64,000 bases of DNA from Clostridium cylindrosporum DSM 605 (lineage in GTDB: Bacteria; Bacillota; Clostridia; Clostridiales; Caloramatoraceae): the NCBI RefSeq assembly GCF_001047375.1, contig NZ_LFVU01000024.1, positions 124,001-188,000 on the forward strand. Direction: 5' to 3'. A model generated the notes under the pieces. That model ran no database searches. It was not told the origin of the DNA and saw only the letters and a program-made list of their open reading frames with translations. This document shows, piece by piece, positions 8,537 to 17,138 of the stretch (positions are counted from its first letter, which is position 1; each line of letters begins with the position of its first letter). Made by a program: the position numbers and the translations under genes.

Positions 8537-9416
8537 TTTCTAAGCCCTCCTGAGAATTAATCTGACTAAGTGCTTTTGTAAGTGTCTTTATAATAACTCC
8601 CTTTACTGCTTCCTTCTTAAACTCTAAGCTACTTCTTCCCTTTAGTCTTTCTGAAACTATAAATGAGAAGTGTTTTGCAGCTTCATTTATTGTATCTTCG
8701 TTTAAAGTCTTTCCAATAAGGAATTTGCTCATCTTATCTTCAAAAGTAGGAAGAATTCCAATTGACCCTGATGCAACTCTAGCTTCAGTTATTATACTGC
8801 CTTCTACATTTAGACAAACCGCTGAACTTATTCTTGAAATTGCAAGGGCATTTCTTAGTCCAAGCTTATCGAAGGCGATTATTCTTGATCCCTTTCCTTG
8901 CATTGGAATAATAAACTCTTTTATTACAGAACCCTTTGGAAGTGCCGTATTCCCTTTTCCTATAAAGAAATCAGAAATATCTACTGCTACATCTCCTGAT
9001 AGTGAACTAATTATAAGCTTTGCTCCAAGTGCTATAAGGGGAGGTACAGAGTCAGCAGCAGGTGATCCATTTGCTGTATTTCCTCCAAGTGTACCCATAT
9101 TCCTTATTTGTACAGCACCAACCATACTGCAAGCTTCCCAAAATCCTGGAAGGGCCTTTTTGATTTCTTCTGACTTTACTATCTCAGAGAAGGTAACTGA
9201 AGCCCCAAGTGTAATTGCTTCTGATGTAATGCTTATTCCTTTCATTTCATTCACATCAGAAACATCTACAAGGATAGAGTGCAGGAGCGTGCCTTCCCTA
9301 AGCTTAATCATTAGATCCGTACCTCCAGCAATTACAGTAGACTCCTCTATATTTTCGTTAAGTGCATCGATTACTTCTTTTATTGTATAGGCCTTAATGA
9401 CTTTTTTTACCCCCAC
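8529..9416 (-). CDS. xdhB: Xanthine dehydrogenase FAD-binding subunit
   Basis: A 295-residue FAD subunit of the CoxM/XdhB family. AGGTDLMIKLREG (about 31-43) and the IRNMGTLGGNTANGSPAAD segment (about 103-121) are the two FAD contact motifs. The start is a GTG at 9416 preceded by AAGGATTAGAT; the overlapping ATG in another frame hits a stop at once. It sits 25 bases after guanine deaminase and overlaps the Fe-S subunit, completing a three-polypeptide xanthine dehydrogenase. Confidence 0.93.
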   Translation of the reverse strand: MGVKKVIKAYTIKEVIDALNENIEESTVIAGGTDLMIKLREGTLLHSILVDVSDVNEMKGISITSEAITLGASVTFSEIVKSEEIKKALPGFWEACSMVGAVQIRNMGTLGGNTANGSPAADSVPPLIALGAKLIISSLSGDVAVDISDFFIGKGNTALPKGSVIKEFIIPMQGKGSRIIAFDKLGLRNALAISRISSAVCLNVEGSIITEARVASGSIGILPTFEDKMSKFLIGKTLNEDTINEAAKHFSFIVSERLKGRSSLEFKKEAVKGVIIKTLTKALSQINSQEGLENV

Positions 9417-9441
9417 ATCTAATCCTTCTTTCCATAATCTT

Positions 9442-10707
9442 TTATTTTGGCTCGGAAATTAATTTTCCAGCTACATAACGCCTTATGATATTTCTGTCAT
9501 CACCACAGTATATAAACCTTTGAAGCCTCTCCTCTATACTTCTGAAATCTTTATCTCCTAGGCTTTCATCATTTATTACAAGGGCATCCATAGTGTATCC
9601 TTTTTCAAAGGATCCAACTTTTTCAAAGAATTCTCCACCAGCCTTTGTTCCCATATAAAATGCTTCCGAGGTAGTTAGGCACTTTTCACTTTTTCCGTTA
9701 TAAAACCAATTCATCTTTGAGGCTTCAATAGCCTGGCTCATTACCTTGTATATTCCTACTTGATGGCCTGCACCTACATCTGTTCCAAGTGCTACCTTAA
9801 CTCCAGCATCCAAAAATCTTCTTACTGGCATTATCCCTGATGACAGGTTATAGTTTGCATTTGGACAGTGTGCAGAAATAGTGCCTCTTTTAGATAGGAG
9901 TTTTATTTCCTCATCTGTATTATGAACAGTATGTGCCATTACTGTTCTATCATTTAAAAGTCCCATTCCATCATAAATTGCTGCATATGAGTTGAACTCT
10001 GGATGAAGACTCTTAACCCATTCAACCTCTCCTTCATTTTCAGAAAGATGACTCTGAACCTTAATATTATATTTATCTGAAAGCTCTGCTAGTCCCTTCA
10101 TAAGCTTTTCACTACATGTAGGTACAAACCTTGGTGTTATTATTGGCTTTACAAGCTCATACTTATCCTTTGTCTCTAGTATCCACTCCTCAGTTTTTTC
10201 AAGTGATTCATCTGTATCCTCAATATAAAAGTCTGGTGAATTTCTATCCATATTAACCTTTCCAACATAGGCTCCAATACCAGCCTTATCTAATACATCC
10301 ATTAGAATCTTAGTTCCATTTTTGTGGATTGTAGAGAAAAGTACAGCTCGTGTTGTCCCATTTTTCCATAGGGCCTTAGCTACATTTGTATAAAGCCTTT
10401 TTGCATATTCTTCATTGTCATACTTTGCTTCCTCAGGAAAAGTATATTTCTCAAGCCATGGAAGCAATTCCTCATCGAGGCCAAGTCCGATATTTTGAAA
10501 CTGAGGTGCATGAAAGTGCATATCTACAAAACCTGGAATTATAAGTGAATCACCAAAATCCTCAACCTCAACATCCTTAAGTTCCTCCGGAAGATGCTTA
10601 TATACTCCACTAACCTTTCCATCTATCTCAACAAGATAACTATTTTCATACACCTCGAACTTTTCAGGGACAACGGTGTAAATTATATTTCCTTTTAATA
10701 TTTTCAA
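9442..10707 (-). CDS. guaD: Guanine deaminase
   Basis: A zinc amidohydrolase of about 421 residues that converts guanine to xanthine and ammonia. The metal motif is in PGFVDMHFHAPQ; HLSENEGEVEWV is the signature that separates guanine deaminases from other amidohydrolases; MAHTVHNTDEE, SAHCPNANYNL and LGTDVGAGH supply the other zinc and substrate residues. The longest frame starts at a GTG (10716) inside the likely GGGGTGG box, so TTG at 10707 (MKILKGN) is the better start. It lies between the permease and the dehydrogenase, giving uptake, deamination and oxidation in one operon. Confidence 0.93.
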   Translation of the reverse strand: MKILKGNIIYTVVPEKFEVYENSYLVEIDGKVSGVYKHLPEELKDVEVEDFGDSLIIPGFVDMHFHAPQFQNIGLGLDEELLPWLEKYTFPEEAKYDNEEYAKRLYTNVAKALWKNGTTRAVLFSTIHKNGTKILMDVLDKAGIGAYVGKVNMDRNSPDFYIEDTDESLEKTEEWILETKDKYELVKPIITPRFVPTCSEKLMKGLAELSDKYNIKVQSHLSENEGEVEWVKSLHPEFNSYAAIYDGMGLLNDRTVMAHTVHNTDEEIKLLSKRGTISAHCPNANYNLSSGIMPVRRFLDAGVKVALGTDVGAGHQVGIYKVMSQAIEASKMNWFYNGKSEKCLTTSEAFYMGTKAGGEFFEKVGSFEKGYTMDALVINDESLGDKDFRSIEERLQRFIYCGDDRNIIRRYVAGKLISEPK

Positions 10708-10775
10708 AGGTACCACCCCATTTATTTTATAAATCTTTATAACTTCTCTTAATCCTACAGCTTATTTAACTAAAT

Positions 10776-12125
10776 TTATCTTATTCCTAAATGTATTATG
10801 AATACCACTGCAAGTACATACATAAGAGGTTTTATTTCTTTTGATTTTCCTAAAATAAGCTTAACAAGTACATATGATATAAATCCAAATGCCATTCCTT
10901 CAACTATACTTGCAGTTAGAGGCATAAGAACTATTGTAAGAAACGCTGGAAGACCGTTTGTAAAATCATTAAAGTCAATATGAACAACCTCACCAATCAT
11001 TAGGGCTCCAAGGACTATAAGTACTGGAGCTGTAGCGGCTCCTGGTACAAGTCCCGCAAGTGGAGTTAGGAATAATGCAGCTAGAAATAAAGCTCCAGTT
11101 ACTACAGATGTAAGTCCTGTTTTACCACCCTCTGCAACACCTGATGCACTTTCAAGGTATGACGTTACTGTACAAGCACCAAATAACCCACCTATCATTG
11201 CAGCAAATGATCCTGCAACAAGCCCCTTATTAATTCCTGGAAGATTTCCATTCTCATCTAAAAGCCCAGCTTTACCTGAAACAGCAATTAGTGTTCCAAT
11301 ATTATCGAAAAGATCTACTATTGTTATTGTAAAGATTATTGAAAGTAGTCCATACCCTATAGCTGCCATAATATCAAGCTTTCCAAATGTGTCAGTTGGG
11401 AATGCAGGGATAAATGATACAAAGTCATTAATACTTGTAGGTACCTTAGTAACCCCCATAATCATTCCAATAATAGTGGTTGCAAATATTCCAATAAGGA
11501 AAGCACCTTTAACCTTTCTTGCCATAAGTAGACAAATTATAATAAGTCCAATTACAGCTAGCAGTGTTGCAGGGTTTTTTAAATTTCCAAGTGTTATAAG
11601 TGTTGATGGAGAATCAGCAACGATTCCAGAACTTTTTAAACCGATGAATGATATGAATAGACCAATACCAACTCCGATTGCAGATTTTAAAACCTTTGGT
11701 ATAGATTCTATAATTGATTTAGTAACATTAGTTACTGCAAGTATTAGGAATACAACTCCTGAAACAAAAACTGCACCAAGGGCTGTTTGCCAATTAAGAC
11801 CCATAGTTCCAACCATTACAAAGGCAAATACAGCACCAAGGCCAAGACCTGGTCCCATGGCTATGGGAAGATTTGCATAAAGTCCAACAAGTAAAGTAGC
11901 AACTGCAGTAGATAGTATGGTTGCAGCAGTGGCGCTTGAAAGCGGCATACCCGCTGCGCTTAAGAATTGACCTGGAATAAGAAATATTATATAGGACATT
12001 GCTATAAAAGTCGTAAGACCTGCTAAAAATTCTGTCTTAACATTAGTTTTTCTTTCACTTAACTTAAAGTACCTGTCTACAAAACTGACATTACCTTTTC
12101 CATTATTTTTCCCTAAACCTTCCAT
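10776..12125 (-). CDS. AzgA-type NCS2 permease for hypoxanthine/guanine/adenine
   Basis: An integral membrane protein of 449 residues with about 12 or more hydrophobic segments, of the PbuG/PbuO/AzgA branch of nucleobase:proton symporters. FLAGLTTFIAMSYIIF near the N-terminus, GPGLGLGAVFAF and GACTVTSYLESASGVAEGGKTGLT are characteristic. The longest frame begins at 12155, but AGGAGGG sits seven bases before the internal ATG at 12125 (MEGLGKNN), which I take as the start. It is the first gene after the purine riboswitch and leads the operon, so its expression sets the whole pathway. Exact substrate is inferred from guanine deaminase downstream. Confidence 0.9.
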   Translation of the reverse strand: MEGLGKNNGKGNVSFVDRYFKLSERKTNVKTEFLAGLTTFIAMSYIIFLIPGQFLSAAGMPLSSATAATILSTAVATLLVGLYANLPIAMGPGLGLGAVFAFVMVGTMGLNWQTALGAVFVSGVVFLILAVTNVTKSIIESIPKVLKSAIGVGIGLFISFIGLKSSGIVADSPSTLITLGNLKNPATLLAVIGLIIICLLMARKVKGAFLIGIFATTIIGMIMGVTKVPTSINDFVSFIPAFPTDTFGKLDIMAAIGYGLLSIIFTITIVDLFDNIGTLIAVSGKAGLLDENGNLPGINKGLVAGSFAAMIGGLFGACTVTSYLESASGVAEGGKTGLTSVVTGALFLAALFLTPLAGLVPGAATAPVLIVLGALMIGEVVHIDFNDFTNGLPAFLTIVLMPLTASIVEGMAFGFISYVLVKLILGKSKEIKPLMYVLAVVFIIHLGIR

Positions 12126-12229
12126 AAATTTCCCTCCTATAATTTTATTTTCCAATTCTAAAGTCTGAACCTTTTAGACCTTTCCTCTTTTGACAAGGCT
12201 TGATTATTATGTAGTTAGCTTAATGAACT

Positions 12230-12368
12230 AAAAAGCGGGCCCCTAAACATAACCACTACAGAATAATTCAAAGCCAGTAACTATAAGCTTCAAATTATTC
12301 TTGTAGCCGGTTTATTTACGGTACCCGCTAGAAACTCTTAGACCATATTACTAAGTATATACAAGAAT
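12230..12368 (-). promoter_or_regulatory. Variant purine riboswitch with terminator-type expression platform
   Basis: Aptamer at 12368 down to 12297: P1 ATTCTTGTA with TACAAGAAT; L2 AATATGG; J2/3 AGTTTCTA; L3 ACCGTAAAT; J3/1 a C directly before TAC, the base that pairs with guanine-like ligands. Departures from consensus: J1/2 is shortened to TA, the C after TTTCTA is G, and P3 (GCGGGT with ACCGGC) has a G-G mismatch. Downstream, GGGGCCCGCT followed by five T (12243 to 12230) can pair with AGCGGGTACC, the 5' arm of P3 (12329 to 12320). A second hairpin (12301-12287 with 12274-12260) nests inside and uses part of P1. Ligand binding should thus prevent termination, an ON switch suited to a catabolic operon. 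Confidence 0.82.
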
Positions 12369-12602
12369 CCTATTTGATTTAACTTTATTATTTAGTTTTA
12401 TTATATATTCAGAATATTCCGACGTCAATAGGTATTTGATTAAATTTAAATCTTTTTATAAATTCTATTTTATATTGTTAATTATCCCTATGACTCTATA
12501 TAATTAATTATTCTTATAGCTTACTTTTTCGGATTATAACCTAAAACATATAATTTTATACAGTGTATCTTATTTTATGTGTTATATAGCCTTAAAGAGC
12601 AA

Positions 12603-12631
12603 CTCCCCTCAAACTTATAGTTCAAGGGAAG
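12603..12631 (-). terminator. Terminator-like hairpin after the Ntn hydrolase gene
   Basis: A CCCTTGAAC stem pairs with GTTTGAGGG (two wobble pairs) about 25 bases after the minus-strand stop. The T-run is poor. It shares the CCCTCAAA core with hairpins at 5623 and 15497. Confidence 0.55.
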
Positions 12632-12651
12632 ATAAAATCTACTTCATTTAC

Positions 12652-13461
12652 TTAAAAGATCTCTAATTTAACATAACCTTCATTTCGTTTTCTCTTCATA
12701 ACTTTAGTATTTAACTTTAACTCTGCAAAATCTACAGAGAATTTACCTTTATTTAAGCATTTTCTTAAATCAAAGTCGTATTTATTTTCGAAGTTTTGTT
12801 CTATAAATACTGAAAACTTCAATTCATTTATATCATATATAGTACTCCAAGCAGTTAGGCTTTCTTGTTTTACCATAGATAATATATCTATACACTCTAC
12901 CTCTTTTATAACTTTATTTTTCTCTAAAAAGTCTTTAACCTTATTATAGCGAATACATTCTATTTTACTTTCAACAGATCTATTAGTTAGGATTCTATAT
13001 TCTTCACTATTAAGGTTTATAATCTCCTCAAAAACATTCTCTTCATATATTCCTATATTATTCCCAGTATCTGCAAAGAAATAATGTACCTTTGGCCAAC
13101 CATATTTTATTCTATAGTCTATAGTAAAACTTTTAACTATATGCATTGCCTCGGATACATTTGAAGCCCTTTCCAGTATAAACCTTACCATACTTAGGCT
13201 ATTTATCTTAAGTGGAGTTAATTCCCTATCTTCCTCTCCCATTGTTGGAAGAGCTATCGTAGATACAAAAAGTCCTTTTTCATTCATTCCTTCATAGGCT
13301 CTGTCACTTCCCATTTGTTCAAAAAAGCAGCATCCTATAGTATTAACTCCATAACTTCTATAGGATGGAACAAAACATATATTTCCACCATATTGAACCC
13401 AGTCAAAACTTTTCCCTATAATTAATTTTTCATCTTGAAGTTTCCCAAATACAGTACACAT
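12652..13461 (-). CDS. Linear amide C-N hydrolase (Ntn hydrolase family), short form
   Basis: A 269-residue protein beginning MCTVFG; removal of Met1 would expose Cys2 as the N-terminal nucleophile, as in choloylglycine hydrolase/penicillin acylase-like Ntn hydrolases. GKSFDW (about 17-22) corresponds to the conserved Arg/Asp region, and YEGMNEKGLFVST to the N-E-KG segment. It is shorter than the usual 320-330 residues and lacks the long substrate-loop region. Ribosome binding site AAGGGGAT precedes the ATG. It is transcribed away from a second family member at 13614, with about 150 bases between. Likely substrate unknown: an acyl amide, bile salt or N-acyl homoserine-type compound. Confidence 0.8.
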   Translation of the reverse strand: MCTVFGKLQDEKLIIGKSFDWVQYGGNICFVPSYRSYGVNTIGCCFFEQMGSDRAYEGMNEKGLFVSTIALPTMGEEDRELTPLKINSLSMVRFILERASNVSEAMHIVKSFTIDYRIKYGWPKVHYFFADTGNNIGIYEENVFEEIINLNSEEYRILTNRSVESKIECIRYNKVKDFLEKNKVIKEVECIDILSMVKQESLTAWSTIYDINELKFSVFIEQNFENKYDFDLRKCLNKGKFSVDFAELKLNTKVMKRKRNEGYVKLEIF

Positions 13462-13613
13462 AGCTATCCCCTTTTAACTTAGTTTTCATAAATCACTTTA
13501 ACTGCTCTATCTATATGGTTTAATTATAATATCCAAGAAAGAAAAGTTCACCTTATTTAATTTTGAAACATATATTATAATTATTATGCTTATAATATTG
13601 GAGGTTTTATGGT

Positions 13614-14600
13614 ATGTGTACCGCCATTACATTACAATCTACACAAAGGGAGAACTTCTTTGGAAGAACCATTGATTTTTCCTATCCCATTGAGCCTGGG
13701 CTTTACGTAATTCCGAAAAATTACGAATGGTATAGCCTTGCAACAATGAAAAAATACATTGATTACTATAGTTTTATTTGTATCGGTCAAGAAACCGATG
13801 GTATGTTAGGTTTTTTTGATGGTGTAAATGAACGAGGTTTTGCTGCTGCAGCCTTATATTTTGCAGGTTATGCCTATTATGATTTACCGATAAAGGATAA
13901 AGAGCCTATTGCTTCTTTAGATTTTCTACATTATATTTTAGGACGTTGTGATTCCATAGATGATTTAAAGCCTTTATTAGAAAAAATCCGTATTGTCGGT
14001 CTACCAGATCCAGTTACACAAACAGCCGCCCCACTGCATTGGATTGCTACTGATAGAAGTGGCAAATGTGTTGTTATTGAGCAAACGAAGACAGGGCTTA
14101 AGATAATTAATAATCCAATAGGAGTCATGGCAAATAGTCCTGATTTTCACTGGCATATGACCAATCTAAGGAATTATATGAATGCATCAATTACGCAACA
14201 AAAGGAAGTTCATTGGGGAAATGTATCATTAACTCCTTTCGGTCAAGGTTCAGGAACTCTACCTCTCCCTGGAGGCTTCACATCTCCTGAGCGTTTCGTT
14301 CGTACAGCATTTCTAAAAACACATACGCAAGTTCCAAAAAACCGACTCGAAGCAACTATGGCATTTTTTCATATTATGAATAGTGTTTCTATTCCTAAGG
14401 GTATTGTTCTAACTGATAAAGGAACCTATGACTACACGAAATATACTGCTTTTATGAACACTAATACATGTGAATATTACTTTAAAACCTATGAGAATAA
14501 TCAAATCGTAAGGGCAAGTCTTTGGGACTATTATGTACCTAGTAGGCAGCCAACCTTTCTAGGAAAAATTGTCCGTCCTATGTCATTTGAAGGTTGTTAA
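13614..14600 (+). CDS. Choloylglycine hydrolase family protein, penicillin V acylase-like
   Basis: A 328-residue Ntn hydrolase starting MCTAIT, with Cys2 as nucleophile after Met removal. FGRTIDFS (Arg/Asp pair), DGVNERGF, MANSPDFHWHMTNLR and LTPFGQGSG are the family landmarks and match Bacillus penicillin V acylase more closely than bile salt hydrolases. GGAGG lies ahead of the start. There is no signal peptide. Codon use is unlike its neighbours: about half of the arginines are CGN (CGT/CGA) whereas the surrounding genes use almost only AGA, which suggests acquisition from a Bacillus-like donor. Its divergent neighbour is a native-looking homologue. Confidence 0.88.
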   Translation: MCTAITLQSTQRENFFGRTIDFSYPIEPGLYVIPKNYEWYSLATMKKYIDYYSFICIGQETDGMLGFFDGVNERGFAAAALYFAGYAYYDLPIKDKEPIASLDFLHYILGRCDSIDDLKPLLEKIRIVGLPDPVTQTAAPLHWIATDRSGKCVVIEQTKTGLKIINNPIGVMANSPDFHWHMTNLRNYMNASITQQKEVHWGNVSLTPFGQGSGTLPLPGGFTSPERFVRTAFLKTHTQVPKNRLEATMAFFHIMNSVSIPKGIVLTDKGTYDYTKYTAFMNTNTCEYYFKTYENNQIVRASLWDYYVPSRQPTFLGKIVRPMSFEGC

Positions 14601-14751
14601 TTGTCTTTATAATTTTATGTGATTCAAGAGTTCTGTTTATAACTTACAAACATATATCCTCTAGGTGGAAATAACATATCTATAGAATAAACTAATGATA
14701 TAAGGAGAAAATACTATGTAGAATACTTAGAAAAAGGTGGTATCATAATAA

Positions 14752-15489
14752 ATGATAAAATTGGTACTAATAAGACATGGTCAAAGTATATGGAACTTAG
14801 AAAATAGATTTACAGGTTGGACAGACGTAGATTTAACTGATTCTGGATTAGAAGAGGCAAGGAATGCTGGAATAATATTAAGAAAGAATGGTTACGAATT
14901 TGATATAGCATTTACATCTGTTTTAAAAAGAGCCATAAGAACATTATGGATAGTACTCCGCTCAATGGATCTCATGTGGATACCAATTTATAAAACATGG
15001 AGACTTAACGAAAGGCACTATGGTGCGCTGCAAGGTTTAAATAAATCAGAAACCGCAGCTAAGTATGGTGATGAACAGGTTCACATATGGAGAAGGTCTG
15101 TTGATGTACGCCCACCAGCCTTAGAGAAAAGTGATAGTAGGTATGAAGCTAATAATCCAAAGTACAGAGAACTTAATGAAGATGAATTCCCACTAACAGA
15201 AAATCTTGATGACACTGAAAAGAGAGTTCTTAAATACTGGCATGAATCTATAGTTCCTTTAATTAAGGCTAATAAAAAAGTAATTATTTCAGCTCATGGT
15301 AATACAATTAGAGCACTGGTAAGATATTTAGATAGTGTACCTAGTGATGGTATTGCAGATTTAAATATCCCTACAGGAATTCCTTTAGTGTACGAATTAA
15401 ATGATGACCTAAGTCCAATCAGGCATTATTATCTTGGACTTGAGGGAGAAATCCCAGCTGAAAGTATACCACGAAATATTATTAAATAA
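14752..15489 (+). CDS. gpmA: 2,3-bisphosphoglycerate-dependent phosphoglycerate mutase
   Basis: A 245-residue cofactor-dependent mutase interconverting 3- and 2-phosphoglycerate in glycolysis. [10 protein letters not shown] (about 6-15) holds the phosphohistidine; [15 protein letters not shown] is the substrate-binding stretch; [11 protein letters not shown] (about 181) supplies the second histidine. Length and motif order match standard GpmA throughout. AAAGGTGG precedes the ATG by about ten bases. It stands alone on the plus strand between the acylase and a hairpin at 15497. Clostridia often also carry the cofactor-independent enzyme, so this may be a secondary copy. Confidence 0.95.
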   Translation: MIKLVLIRHGQSIWNLENRFTGWTDVDLTDSGLEEARNAGIILRKNGYEFDIAFTSVLKRAIRTLWIVLRSMDLMWIPIYKTWRLNERHYGALQGLNKSETAAKYGDEQVHIWRRSVDVRPPALEKSDSRYEANNPKYRELNEDEFPLTENLDDTEKRVLKYWHESIVPLIKANKKVIISAHGNTIRALVRYLDSVPSDGIADLNIPTGIPLVYELNDDLSPIRHYYLGLEGEIPAESIPRNIIK

Positions 15490-15496
15490 TTCAAGA

Positions 15497-15525
15497 GTTC
15501 CCTCAAACCTACAATTTGAGGGAAC
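15497..15525. terminator. Hairpin between convergent genes
   Basis: A perfect 11-base stem, GTTCCCTCAAA with TTTGAGGGAAC, loop of seven. It lies between the convergent phosphoglycerate mutase and decarboxylase genes; T-runs are weak on both sides, so termination strength is uncertain. Confidence 0.65.
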
Positions 15526-15536
15526 TTAAAACCTCT

Positions 15537-16988
15537 TTAACTTAAAACCTGAATGTGGTTTACTAAAGGATCAATAGTGCCTTGTAACTCGCAATTTTCA
15601 CTTTTTAAAATATTAATGTAATCTATGATTTCTTTAGTCATTATCTCACCTTCACAAATTACTGGTATTCCAGGAGGATATGCCATAACCATCTCACCTA
15701 CTATCCTACCTACTGATTCTTTAAGAGATAGTAATTCTTTTTCTGAATAAAATGCTTCTCTAGGGGATACTAAACTTTTTGAATAATTAGGTATTGAATT
15801 TATAACATTATACTCCCTTATTTCACATTTTGAGGATATATCTTTTAGACTATTTATTAATAATTTTAAATCTTCAAATCTATCTCCTATACTTACTAAA
15901 GCAAGTATATTATTAATATCAGCTAATTCAATCTGTATATTATATTCTTTTCTTAATAATGCTTCTATTTCGTATCCCGTAAATCCAAGTCTTCTGACAT
16001 TAATTCCTAGCTTAGTTTCATCAAAATCGAAGCAACCTGGACTACCAACTAGCTCTTTTCCAAATCCATATATGCCGTCAATCTCATTTATTTCATTACG
16101 TGCCCATCTTACCATATCTAATGTTTTTTGCAATAAATCATTTCCTCTAAGTGCCATGTGCTTTCTAGCAATGTCCAAGGAACATAATAACAAATAAGAA
16201 GCACTCGATGTAAAGATTATATCTAAAACCTTTTTAACTCTTTCTAAGGAAATTCTATCATTTGCTACTAATAAAGCAGAGCTTTGTGTCAAGGAACCTC
16301 CAGTTTTGTGCATGCTCATTGCACACATATCTGCTCCTTGTTCCATTGCTGTTGATGGTAAATCTTTGTGAAAATACATGTGAGCTCCATGTGCCTCATC
16401 TACTAGTACTGACATATTGTATTTATGAGCTAATTCTGCAATAGTTTTTATATCAGATGTAAAGCCATAATAAGTAGGATTAATCAAAAAAATCGCTTTA
16501 GCATTAGGATGAGTTGCTATAGCCTCTTTCATTTTTTCTACACTAACACCATTAGCGATTCCTAATTCCTTATTTATCTCTGGTTCCACATAAATAGGTA
16601 CCGCTCCACTTAATATAATCCCACTTATTGCGGATCTATGAGCATTTCTAGGTAATATTATTTCATCTCCTGGATTACAGGTACTCATAATCATTACTTC
16701 TATACCAGAAGTAGTACCATTTACTAGAAAGAAGGCTTCCTTAGCATTAAATGCCTTTGCAAATAATTTTTCCGCATCTAAAATTACACCTTTAGGATTG
16801 TTAAAAAAGTCTAAATCCTTCATACCATTTAAATCCATTTTCAATACTTGTTCACCTATAAAATCTGTGAGTTCCGGTATACCTCTACCATGTTTATGTC
16901 CAGGAACATGAAAAGGGATTACTTCATCCTGTATATAGCTTTTAACTGCATCAAATAAAGGTGTTGAATCTTGATCTATCTCTTTCAA
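15537..16988 (-). CDS. PLP-dependent Orn/Lys/Arg decarboxylase, SpeA-like
   Basis: About 483 residues of the fold-type I decarboxylase family found in Bacillus SpeA and YaaO. PFHVPGHKHGRG at the N-terminus is the family signature; VDEAHGAH binds the cofactor ring; SMHKTGGSLTQSS carries the lysine that forms the Schiff base with PLP. The C-terminal domain ends with AYPPGIPVICEGE. The longest frame starts with a GTG at 17000 that is part of the AAAGGTGAT ribosome binding site; the TTG at 16988 (MKEIDQD) is the likely start. Product would be agmatine, cadaverine or putrescine; arginine decarboxylase for polyamine synthesis is most likely, but no polyamine genes lie nearby. Confidence 0.88.
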   Translation of the reverse strand: MKEIDQDSTPLFDAVKSYIQDEVIPFHVPGHKHGRGIPELTDFIGEQVLKMDLNGMKDLDFFNNPKGVILDAEKLFAKAFNAKEAFFLVNGTTSGIEVMIMSTCNPGDEIILPRNAHRSAISGIILSGAVPIYVEPEINKELGIANGVSVEKMKEAIATHPNAKAIFLINPTYYGFTSDIKTIAELAHKYNMSVLVDEAHGAHMYFHKDLPSTAMEQGADMCAMSMHKTGGSLTQSSALLVANDRISLERVKKVLDIIFTSSASYLLLCSLDIARKHMALRGNDLLQKTLDMVRWARNEINEIDGIYGFGKELVGSPGCFDFDETKLGINVRRLGFTGYEIEALLRKEYNIQIELADINNILALVSIGDRFEDLKLLINSLKDISSKCEIREYNVINSIPNYSKSLVSPREAFYSEKELLSLKESVGRIVGEMVMAYPPGIPVICEGEIMTKEIIDYINILKSENCELQGTIDPLVNHIQVLS

Positions 16989-17138
16989 ATATATAATCAC
17001 CTTTCTTATATAATCTAGTTTTTACTTAAAAACTTTGCTTCATTTTATAATATGAAGCAAGTATTAAAAATTGAATATGCCTCTCTTTTCCTTACATAGT
17101 TATATTATTAGAAAAACAGAAGATATATTCTAAGAAAT

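Noticed and set aside
8725-9390. A 221-codon open frame on the plus strand
   Set aside because: It lies antisense to the xanthine dehydrogenase FAD subunit, has no ribosome binding site and has a composition expected of the reverse strand of a real gene.
14601-14751. A T-box leader before gpmA
   Set aside because: AGGTGG occurs, but the T-box consensus and a terminator/antiterminator pair are not present.
14622-15500. A 12-base direct repeat ATTCAAGAGTTC flanking gpmA, as a sign of insertion
   Set aside because: Many 12-base repeats are expected by chance in an AT-rich 64 kb window, and no mobile element features accompany it.
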